This document shows positions 50,601 to 57,140 of a stretch of 64,000 nt of DNA, piece after piece. Position 1 is the first letter of the stretch; each line of letters opens with the position of its first letter. The notes beneath the pieces are model-generated. The model was not told where the DNA came from. It saw nothing but the letters and a program-made list of their open reading frames with translations, and made no database searches. The stretch spans positions 496,001 through 560,000 of the forward strand of contig JAXLYE010000009.1 in assembly GCA_046351595.1 (NCBI GenBank), given 5' to 3'. This stretch comes from JAXLYE01 sp046351595. Its GTDB lineage: Bacteria > Myxococcota_A > Polyangia > Palsa-1104 > JAEUJZ01. Both the position numbers and the translations under genes were made by a program.

Positions 50601-51034
50601 GCTTCAACAGCTGGCTCAACGAGCTGCAGCCCGAGATGTTCGTCGAGCTCAGCCCCGAGCTCGCGACCGAGCGCGGCATCGAGCACGGCGGCTGGCTCAC
50701 CGTCGTCTCGCCGCGCGGCCAGATCGCGGCGCGGGCGCTGGTGACGCGGCGCATGAAGCCGCTCGAGATCGCGGGCCGCACGGTGCACCAGATCGGCCTG
50801 CCGTTCCACTGGGGCTATGCCGGCGAAACCGTCGGAGGGAACGCCAACGATCTGACGTCGCTTCTGGCCGATCCCAACGTCAGCATGCACGAGGCCAAGG
50901 TCTTCGTGTGCCAGGTCCACGCCGGGCGCCTCGTCGAGCCGCCGCGTCCCACGGTGCAGGCGGAGCTGTGGCCGACGCGCGACGAGGTTCCCAAGACCCC
51001 CGCAGCCGCGCAGCCGGAGGGCCACCTGAAATGA
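47669..51034 (+). CDS. fdhA: formate dehydrogenase alpha subunit, selenoprotein (TGA read as Sec at residue 187; 1121 aa)
   Basis: One reading frame with an internal TGA at 48227-48229. The codons around it read NQARI-Sec-HSASVPG, matching the Sec-His site of FdnG/FdoG-type enzymes, and the frame continues with SFGRGAATNYQQDL. The N-terminal cluster ligands are CPYCAVGC (Cys47, 50, 54) and GTLCPKG (Cys82). C-terminal molybdopterin domain at about 900-1090. Sec plus the adjacent His bind and activate Mo/W and oxidise formate to CO2. No Tat motif is seen before Cys47, unlike FdnG. An in-frame insert (about residues 330-400) is Gly/Ala-rich. SD AGGAG before the ATG. Overlaps fdhB (ATGA). Confidence 0.93.
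48227..48259 (+). promoter_or_regulatory. bacterial SECIS element in fdhA mRNA
   Basis: Directly after the TGA (48227-48229), GGTGCCC (48241-48247) and GGGCGCC (48253-48259) pair in a 7-bp stem (one G-U) closing the loop GGTCT (48248-48252). The E. coli fdhF SECIS also has a GGUCU apical loop, recognised by SelB, and 18 nucleotides between UGA and that loop; here the spacing is also 18. This is the key support for reading the TGA as selenocysteine. Confidence 0.9.
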
Positions 51035-51885
51035 CGATACTCCGCAAGCTCTTCTCGCTGGCAGAGGCCGAGGATCTTCCCACCGACCGCGGGCTCGTCG
51101 ACGAGGGGCAGCCCGCTTTCGGGTTCTTCACGGACACCACCCTGTGCATCGGCTGCAAGGCCTGTGAGGTGGCGTGCAAGCAGTGGAACCAGCTGCCCGC
51201 GGACGGGTTCCGCTTCACCGGCCACTCGTACGACAACACGTCGATGCTGTCGGCGACCACGTGGCGCCACGTCGCCTTCAACGAGCAGGTCCGCGAGCCG
51301 CCCGGCGACAGCGGCCCCGCGGTCAGTCGCTGGCTGATGCTGAGCGACGTCTGCAAGCACTGCGCGCAGGCGCCGTGTCAGCAGAGCTGCCCGACCGGCG
51401 CGATCCTCTACAACGAGTTCGGCGACGTCTACGTCCAGAGCGACATCTGCAACGGCTGCGGCTACTGCGTGGTCGCGTGTCCGTTCGGAGTCCTTTCGCG
51501 CAGCGAGGAGGACGGGCGCGCGCACAAGTGCACGCTGTGCTACGACCGCCAGAAGGGCGGCCTGACGCCGGCCTGCGCCAAGGCGTGTCCGACGGAGTCG
51601 ATCCAGTTCGGGCCGCTCGATGTGCTGCGGCAGCGCGCGTGGGATCGGCTCGCCGAGCTGCAGGGACGCGGCGTGCACAAAGCCGCTCTGTACGGAGCCG
51701 AGGCCACGCCCGAGTACAGCGCCCTGAACGCCTTCTTCCTGATCACCGATCACCCCAACGCGTACAACCTGCCCGAGGCGCCGCGGCGGCCGCACCAGGG
51801 CATGCTCGCCCGCTACGTCGCCAGCGTCGGGACCGGGCTGCTATTGGCCGGGATCGCGGCGCTGTGTTTCGCGCGAGGACGCTGA
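51031..51885 (+). CDS. fdhB: formate dehydrogenase beta subunit, 4x[4Fe-4S] (284 aa)
   Basis: Four ferredoxin motifs: CIGCKACEVACKQWNQL, CKHCAQAPCQQSC, CNGCGYCVVAC, and CTLCYDR plus CAKAC. The C-terminal end has one hydrophobic helix (LARYVASVGTGLLLAGIAAL), as in FdnH, that docks it on the membrane subunit. The Trp/Asn motif KQWNQ follows FdnH/FdhB. Starts with the ATGA overlap of fdhA. Confidence 0.94.
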   Translation: MTILRKLFSLAEAEDLPTDRGLVDEGQPAFGFFTDTTLCIGCKACEVACKQWNQLPADGFRFTGHSYDNTSMLSATTWRHVAFNEQVREPPGDSGPAVSRWLMLSDVCKHCAQAPCQQSCPTGAILYNEFGDVYVQSDICNGCGYCVVACPFGVLSRSEEDGRAHKCTLCYDRQKGGLTPACAKACPTESIQFGPLDVLRQRAWDRLAELQGRGVHKAALYGAEATPEYSALNAFFLITDHPNAYNLPEAPRRPHQGMLARYVASVGTGLLLAGIAALCFARGR

Positions 51886-51886
51886 G

Positions 51887-52900
51887 ATGCACGACCCAAA
51901 TATCGTCAACGGAACGGGAGACAGAATGGCCCGGACGGAGCGCGCCGCGGAGGGGAAGGAGCCGTACTACGGACTGCCCATGCTGAAGCCGCCCGTGTGG
52001 CGCTGGGAGATCGCGACCTATCTGTTTCTGGGCGGTCTGTCCGGAGGCTCCTTTGCGCTGGCGCGGCTGGCGCGGCGCTCGGGCGGAGAGCCGGCGCGGC
52101 GCGTCGCGACCGTCGGCACGTTCGTCTCGCTGGCCGCGCTCGCGCCGTCGCCGCTGCTGCTGATCAAAGATCTGGGCGTGCCGCGGCGCTTTGCGTACAT
52201 GCTGCGGGTGTGGAAGCCGGGCTCGCCGATGAACCTGGGCAGCTGGCTCCTCACCGGCTTCGGCGCGATCGTCAGCCTGGCCTCGCTGCTGGAGCTGTTG
52301 GGCGGCGAGCGCGGCGCGCGGTCGGGGAGGGCGCTGCGCCGGCTCGGGCTGGCGGTGGCGGAGCTCTGCGGCGTGCCGCTGGGGCTGATGCTGGCGGGCT
52401 ATACGCCGGTCCTCTTGAGCACGACCGCGACGCCGCTGTGGAGCCGCAGCCTGTGGCTCGGGCCGCTGTTCAGCGCCAGCGCGATCCACACCGCCGCCGA
52501 CGGCATCGAGCTCGTGTCGCGGCTGGGCGCGCGGACGCGGCGCGCTTCAAGGACCCTGCACGCGCTGCGCCGCATCAGCCGGATCGCCAGCGCCGCCGAG
52601 GCGGTCTCTCTCTTCGGCTACCTGATCGAGGCGGGCCCGCTGGCCCGGCCGATCGTCCGCGGGCGCCTGGGGCGCTGGCTATGGGGCGGCGCCGTCGCCC
52701 TCGGCCTGATCGCTCCCGAGATCCTGCAGCGCGTCCCGGTCCGCTCCGCCCGCGCCGAGCGCTGGCTGCGGGTGACGTCCTCGGCGCTCGGGCTGCTCGG
52801 CGGCTACGCGCTGCGCTGGGCCATCCTGCACGGCGGCCACCCCTCCAGCCAGGATCCGGAGTCGGCGCGCCGCGTCAGCCGCCGCCGCGACCCGCCTTGA
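51887..52900 (+). CDS. NrfD-type membrane subunit of the formate dehydrogenase (337 aa)
   Basis: Hydrophobic NrfD/PsrC-family protein with about eight helices, beginning PPVWRWEIATYLFLGGLSGG, which is the NrfD signature, and SASAIHTAADGIELVSRL. It has no paired haem-binding His helices of FdnI-type cytochrome b. It would be the quinone-reducing subunit. Starts one base after the fdhB stop; a second in-frame ATG at 51926 has a GGGAG just upstream and could be the true start. The last 97 bases overlap the convergent FHA/macro gene. Confidence 0.88.
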   Translation: MHDPNIVNGTGDRMARTERAAEGKEPYYGLPMLKPPVWRWEIATYLFLGGLSGGSFALARLARRSGGEPARRVATVGTFVSLAALAPSPLLLIKDLGVPRRFAYMLRVWKPGSPMNLGSWLLTGFGAIVSLASLLELLGGERGARSGRALRRLGLAVAELCGVPLGLMLAGYTPVLLSTTATPLWSRSLWLGPLFSASAIHTAADGIELVSRLGARTRRASRTLHALRRISRIASAAEAVSLFGYLIEAGPLARPIVRGRLGRWLWGGAVALGLIAPEILQRVPVRSARAERWLRVTSSALGLLGGYALRWAILHGGHPSSQDPESARRVSRRRDPP

Positions 52901-54675
52901 AGCGGTCGTGCAGGCTGCAGCGACTCGCGGTTTCCCAAAGAGCGCGTGACGGGGCCGCGCAGCCGATCCGCCGGTTCGGGGACAAGTCCGCCGTCGCTGT
53001 CCGCCGGCACTCCGTGGCGCTGCGGATCGATACGGGGTCTGTTTCTCTCGCTGCAGACCGTCTGCGTCAGGAAGACCGAGACCGCGCGGCCCTCGGGGTT
53101 GGGCAGGCTGCCGCGCACCTGCGACGGCGCGTCGCGGCTCGGCTGGGCGCTGGCGGCGGCGCCGGACAGGCTGGTTCCGCTCGGCGCCGGGCCCTGGGCC
53201 GCAGCCGCGCCGGCCGGCTTCACGGAGCTCAGGAACTCGGGCGGCGTGTCGATGGCCGCGACGAAGGCCCTGTAGACCTCGGCGTCGTGGCAGGTGAAGT
53301 AGATCTTCCACAGCTTGTCGGTGGTGCCCAGGACACGGCGCGCCACCGCGACCGCGAGCTGGGCGGCGCGCGTCGGCGGGAAGCCCATGGCGCCGGTGGC
53401 GATGGCCGGGAAGGCGACGGTGTGGACCTCTTTCTCCAGGCACAGGCGCAGGCAGCCCTCGTAGCAGCGCACGAGCTTCTCGTCCTCGCCATGGTCCCCT
53501 CCGCCCCAGCGCGGACCGACGGTGAGCAGGATGTAGCTCTGCGGCGCCGAGAAGCCCGGGACCAGGCGCGCCTCGCCGGTGGGCAAGCTGCCGATGCGCT
53601 GGCAGAAGGTCGTTAGCTCGCCGCCGGCGCGCAGCCGCATCGCCGCGTCCAGGCCGCCGGCGCCGCTCAGCCGCTCGTCGGTGGGGACGACCGCGGCGTC
53701 GACGCCCAGGGTGGTCAGGTCCGCGTACAGCACCTCGATGCGGCCCGACTCGACGGAGGCCTGGCGGTTCTGGAAGAGCTCATCGCGCAGCGTGCGCAGG
53801 CGGTAGAGCACGCGCAGGAACAGCCCGCCGTGCAGCGCCTGCGCCAGGTTGATGACGACCTCGGGGCTGTCGTCGACGAACGCGGTGAGAAGGCGCTGGC
53901 AGGTCAGAAGGTCGGCGCCGTCGATGTGCAGCAGGTTGCGGTAGATCGGGTGCTTGTAGCGCAGCCAGTCGACGGCGTTCGACTCGACGATGAGTCCCTG
54001 CTCGACGGCGACCTGGATGAAGCGGTGGACCTCGGTGCTGAAGCGGTAGCGGAACTCGCCGCCCGCGCTCTCGACGGAGTAGAACGGGCGCGAGGTGTCC
54101 TCGAAGATCGGCAGGAAGTTGAGGACGCGATCGAAGTTCTCGAGGCTGGGGTTGTAGCCTTCGGTGAAGACGTAGCCCTGCTTGCGGCTGCGGAACAGCG
54201 CCGGGTTCTTGCTGCCGGGGCGGGACGGGGTCGGATGCGCCGCGGCCGGTGCCGGGGGCGCGGTCGGCGGCGGCGCGACCGGCGGCGGCAGCCCGTACGC
54301 GGACGGCGCCTGCTGCGCGCCGACGAGCGTGGTGGCGGCGGAGGGCCCGGGCGCGGCCGCGTGCTCGGCGGCGCTGTGCTGGGTCTGGAACTGCAGGTAC
54401 ACGGCGCCGCAGCGGATCCAGTCGCCGTGGTTGAGCGCCGCCGCCGAGGTGCGCCGCTCGTTGACCCAGGTGCCGCCGGTCGAGTTCTGATCGGCGACGA
54501 CCCAGCGTCCGTCCTGCAGGCGCAGCGAGGCGTGGCGGCGGCTCATCGAGGCGTCGGCGACCTGCACCAGGCAGCCGTCGCCGCGCCCGATCTCGACGAC
54601 GGTGCCGGCGCTCTCGGGGAGCTCCACTGCGCGGTCAACGCCGCTGGCGTCTCGAAACACAAGCCTTGCCCGCAT
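52804..54675 (-). CDS. FHA - DUF6508-like - macro-domain protein (623 aa)
   Basis: Residues 1-98 are an FHA domain (IGRGDGCLVQ, SMSRRHASL, NSTGGTWVN). A Pro/Ala linker follows (100-160). Residues about 168-300 resemble DUF6508 (NFLPIFED, RFSTEVHRFI, GADLLTCQRLLTAF), a recollection from memory. Residues about 311-475 are a macro domain (VDAAVVPTDERLSGAGGLDA, PTGEARLVPGF, ILLTVGPRWGGGDHGE, AFPAIATGAMGFP). Compared with MacroD-type enzymes, the active-site Asn and His positions are changed (V/D and R), so binding without hydrolysis is possible. The last ~80 residues are Arg/Pro/Ser-rich and run antisense into the 3' end of the formate dehydrogenase gene. Confidence 0.8.
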   Translation of the reverse strand: MRARLVFRDASGVDRAVELPESAGTVVEIGRGDGCLVQVADASMSRRHASLRLQDGRWVVADQNSTGGTWVNERRTSAAALNHGDWIRCGAVYLQFQTQHSAAEHAAAPGPSAATTLVGAQQAPSAYGLPPPVAPPPTAPPAPAAAHPTPSRPGSKNPALFRSRKQGYVFTEGYNPSLENFDRVLNFLPIFEDTSRPFYSVESAGGEFRYRFSTEVHRFIQVAVEQGLIVESNAVDWLRYKHPIYRNLLHIDGADLLTCQRLLTAFVDDSPEVVINLAQALHGGLFLRVLYRLRTLRDELFQNRQASVESGRIEVLYADLTTLGVDAAVVPTDERLSGAGGLDAAMRLRAGGELTTFCQRIGSLPTGEARLVPGFSAPQSYILLTVGPRWGGGDHGEDEKLVRCYEGCLRLCLEKEVHTVAFPAIATGAMGFPPTRAAQLAVAVARRVLGTTDKLWKIYFTCHDAEVYRAFVAAIDTPPEFLSSVKPAGAAAAQGPAPSGTSLSGAAASAQPSRDAPSQVRGSLPNPEGRAVSVFLTQTVCSERNRPRIDPQRHGVPADSDGGLVPEPADRLRGPVTRSLGNRESLQPARPLQGGSRRRLTRRADSGSWLEGWPPCRMAQRSA

Positions 54676-54983
54676 GCCTGTGATGTCTCCTGTAAGGCCC
54701 CTTGGCGCGGGCCCGCGTCAAATACCCGATCTTAGCGGAGCGCCGGCCGGCGCGGGTACCTGCTTGGCGCTGCCGAGCGACCGCGGCTAGGGTCAGAGCC
54801 AGGCCCCTGTACGGCCATAGCAACGGCCAGACCTACGACCTGTTGCCCCCGCAGGCCGGCGCCCGCGGACCGCGTGCTCATGACGCTGTGCGTCGGCAAC
54901 TCGAGGCTGGGCCCGGATTGACCTGGCGATCGTCGTCGGCGTACTGTCCGATCCTCTGAGCCCATCGGCTCCTTCGTGAACCC
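54676..54983. other. divergent promoter region (FHA/macro gene and arginase gene)
   Basis: A 308-base gap with no coding sequence. A weak sigma-70-like promoter for arginase may be TTGACC (54918-54923) and TACTGT (54942-54947) with an 18-base spacer; the -10 matches in only three positions. No strong SD precedes the arginase ATG. Confidence 0.4.
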
Positions 54984-55904
54984 ATGCATAAGCGACCTCA
55001 CGTAGTCGAGATCATCGGAGCGCCGCTCGACCTCGGCGCCAACAAGCGCGGCGCCAACATCGCGCCCGCGACCGTGCGCATCGCCGGGCTGGCGGACAAG
55101 CTGGCGGCGCTCGGCATCAGCGCGATCGACTCGGGCGACGTCGCGGTGCCGCTGCGCGAGACCCTGGGCCCCGAGGCCGCGGGCGAGCGCTACCTGCGCG
55201 TCATCACCGACGTCTGCAACGAGCTGTTCGAGCGGGTGCAGCGCTCGCTCGGCGCGGGCCGCTTCCCGCTCGTCATCGGCGGCGACCACAGCATCGGCAT
55301 CGGGACGATCAAGGGCGCGGCCGATTACTGGTACCAGCAGGGCGGGCAGCTCGGCCTCATCTGGGTCGACGCGCACGCGGATCTGAACACGCCCGCGACC
55401 TCGCCCAGCGGCAACCTGCACGGCATGCCGCTGGCGGCGGTGCTCGGGCTCGGTCACGAGCAGCTCGTGCACGTCGGCGGCACCGGCCCGCGCCTGCGCC
55501 CCGAGAACGTCGCGCTCATCGGCATCCGCAGCGTCGACGAGGGCGAGAAGGAGTTCGTGCGCCAGACCGGCATCCGCTACTACACGATGACCGACATCGA
55601 CCAGCGCGGCATGTACGACTGCATCAGCGAGGCCATGGACCGCATCGCGCAGCGCTGCTCGGCGGTGCACCTGTCCTTCGACATCGACGCCGTCGACCCG
55701 CTGTACGCGCCCGGCGTCAGCACCCCCGAGACCGGCGGCCTGACCTACCGCGAGGCGCACCTGGCGCTCGAGGTGGTGGCGGCGCGCGGGCTGCTGCGCT
55801 CGATGGAGTTCGTCGAGGTCAACCCCATGTACGACACGTCTCACCAGACCTCGAAGCTGTGCATCGAGCTGGCGATGTCGGCGCTCGGCAAGGCCATCGT
55901 CTGA
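54984..55904 (+). CDS. rocF: arginase (306 aa)
   Basis: Mn-dependent hydrolysis of arginine to ornithine and urea. Manganese ligands lie in VIGGDHSIGIGTIKG, WVDAHADLNTP (Asp-x-His-x-Asp) and LSFDIDAVDP, and the substrate-binding GNLHGMPLA and a late Glu in MEFVEVNP are present. Length and motifs fit bacillus-type arginases over agmatinases. The stop overlaps the start of the HAD gene by one base (TGATG). Confidence 0.94.
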   Translation: MHKRPHVVEIIGAPLDLGANKRGANIAPATVRIAGLADKLAALGISAIDSGDVAVPLRETLGPEAAGERYLRVITDVCNELFERVQRSLGAGRFPLVIGGDHSIGIGTIKGAADYWYQQGGQLGLIWVDAHADLNTPATSPSGNLHGMPLAAVLGLGHEQLVHVGGTGPRLRPENVALIGIRSVDEGEKEFVRQTGIRYYTMTDIDQRGMYDCISEAMDRIAQRCSAVHLSFDIDAVDPLYAPGVSTPETGGLTYREAHLALEVVAARGLLRSMEFVEVNPMYDTSHQTSKLCIELAMSALGKAIV

Positions 55905-56836
55905 TGCGGGACCGCCCTCTGCCTCGCTACCTGTTCGTCGACCTGGACGACACGTTCACCGTGCGCGGCCGCCTGCACCCCGACGTGCTCGAGGCGGTCG
56001 AGCGGGCGTCGCAGGCCGGCATCGAGGTCATCCTGAACACCGGCCGCCCGGCGGGCTACGGCGCGGCGCTGCTCGGCTACCTGCCCGGGATCAGCGCGGC
56101 CGTCGTCGAGAATGGAGGTGCGTGGCTCGACCGCAAGGCGCCGCCGCCCAGCGCCAGCACGCCCGCGTCCGGGGGCCTGTACGCCTCCGGGCCGCCGAGC
56201 GCGCGCACGCCGCTGCCGCTGCCGCCGGGCGCCGTGACGCCGCACGATCCGCACGAGGTGCCGCTGCAGCTGTTCCGGCCCTACCCGACGGACCTGCGCA
56301 CGAAGCTGGCGGCGCTGCGGCAGCGCGTGGCGCGGCGGCTGGGCATCGCGCTCGTCGCCACCGCGGACAACACCTACCGCGTCACCGATCACACGGCGCT
56401 GCGGCAGCTGCCGCCCGGGCCCGACGGGCTGGCGCTCCTGCAGGCGCTGGCCGAGGTGACGGTGCAGGAGAGCGACGGCCAGGGCCGGCTGCTCGCGAGC
56501 TCGATCCACCTGCACTTCATGCTCGACGGCGAGACCGCGCGCAGCAAGGCGGTGGGGGCCGAGGCGCTGCTCTTGCGGCGCGGCGTGCCCGATCCCGCCG
56601 CGGAGCTGCGCCTGCACGCGGTGGCCGTCGGCGACAGCGCCAACGACATCAGCCTGTTCACGCCGGGACGCTTCGCGCTGTCCGTCGGCGTCCGCAACAT
56701 CGAGCGCCACCTGCCCGAGCTCGGCGACTCGCGCCCGACGCACATCACCCGCGCCGCCGAGGGACTGGGGCTGTGCGAGCTGATCGAAGATCTGCTGGGC
56801 GGGCGGCTGAACGTGTCGGCCGCCGATCCTTCCTGA
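55904..56836 (+). CDS. HAD-superfamily Cof-type phosphatase (310 aa)
   Basis: Catalytic motif I is FVDLDDTFTV (Asp nucleophile and acid-base Asp), motif II NTGRPAGYG, and motif IV VAVGDSANDISLFTP with the Mg-binding Asp pair. The cap sits between about residues 85 and 215, and contains a Pro/Ser-rich insert (PPPSASTPASGG). It resembles Cof/sucrose-phosphatase-like enzymes acting on phosphorylated sugars. Coupled translation with arginase; no functional link is evident. Confidence 0.85.
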   Translation: MRDRPLPRYLFVDLDDTFTVRGRLHPDVLEAVERASQAGIEVILNTGRPAGYGAALLGYLPGISAAVVENGGAWLDRKAPPPSASTPASGGLYASGPPSARTPLPLPPGAVTPHDPHEVPLQLFRPYPTDLRTKLAALRQRVARRLGIALVATADNTYRVTDHTALRQLPPGPDGLALLQALAEVTVQESDGQGRLLASSIHLHFMLDGETARSKAVGAEALLLRRGVPDPAAELRLHAVAVGDSANDISLFTPGRFALSVGVRNIERHLPELGDSRPTHITRAAEGLGLCELIEDLLGGRLNVSAADPS

Positions 56837-57140
56837 TCCAAATTCAAACAATTCCGGCACATCGCGGGCTGCCCATGCCGCCCCGGGCCCTGGCTCCGTA
56901 GGAGGCGATGTGCGGCGCGGTCGCCGAGCTGCCGACCTGTGGCTCGCGGCCTGCGCGCAGCCCGCTCCGACGCGGCGATGGCTGCAGCGCGCGGCCGCGG
57001 GAATCCCTAATCCCTTGAGACTTCTTGCGACCCGCTCACGACACTTGCTGTCTCTTCCCGGTCGGCTGCAAAATGGTCTAACGCCGCCGCCAGGCTACCT
57101 GCGCGTGCAGGGGCCCACCCGCGCGGCGAGAACCACCGCC
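56837..57140. other. intergenic region without recognised features
   Basis: 304 bases between the HAD phosphatase and the GYF-like/TPR protein. No hairpin, repeat or clear promoter pair was seen. In-frame GTG at 56910 would extend the next protein by 77 residues of low-quality sequence; ATG 57141 is preferred. Confidence 0.5.

Noticed and set aside
47669..51034. Formate dehydrogenase alpha gene as a pseudogene or two separate genes
   Set aside because: The frame is continuous across the TGA, the flanking residues are the Sec site, and a SECIS-like hairpin follows at the right distance.
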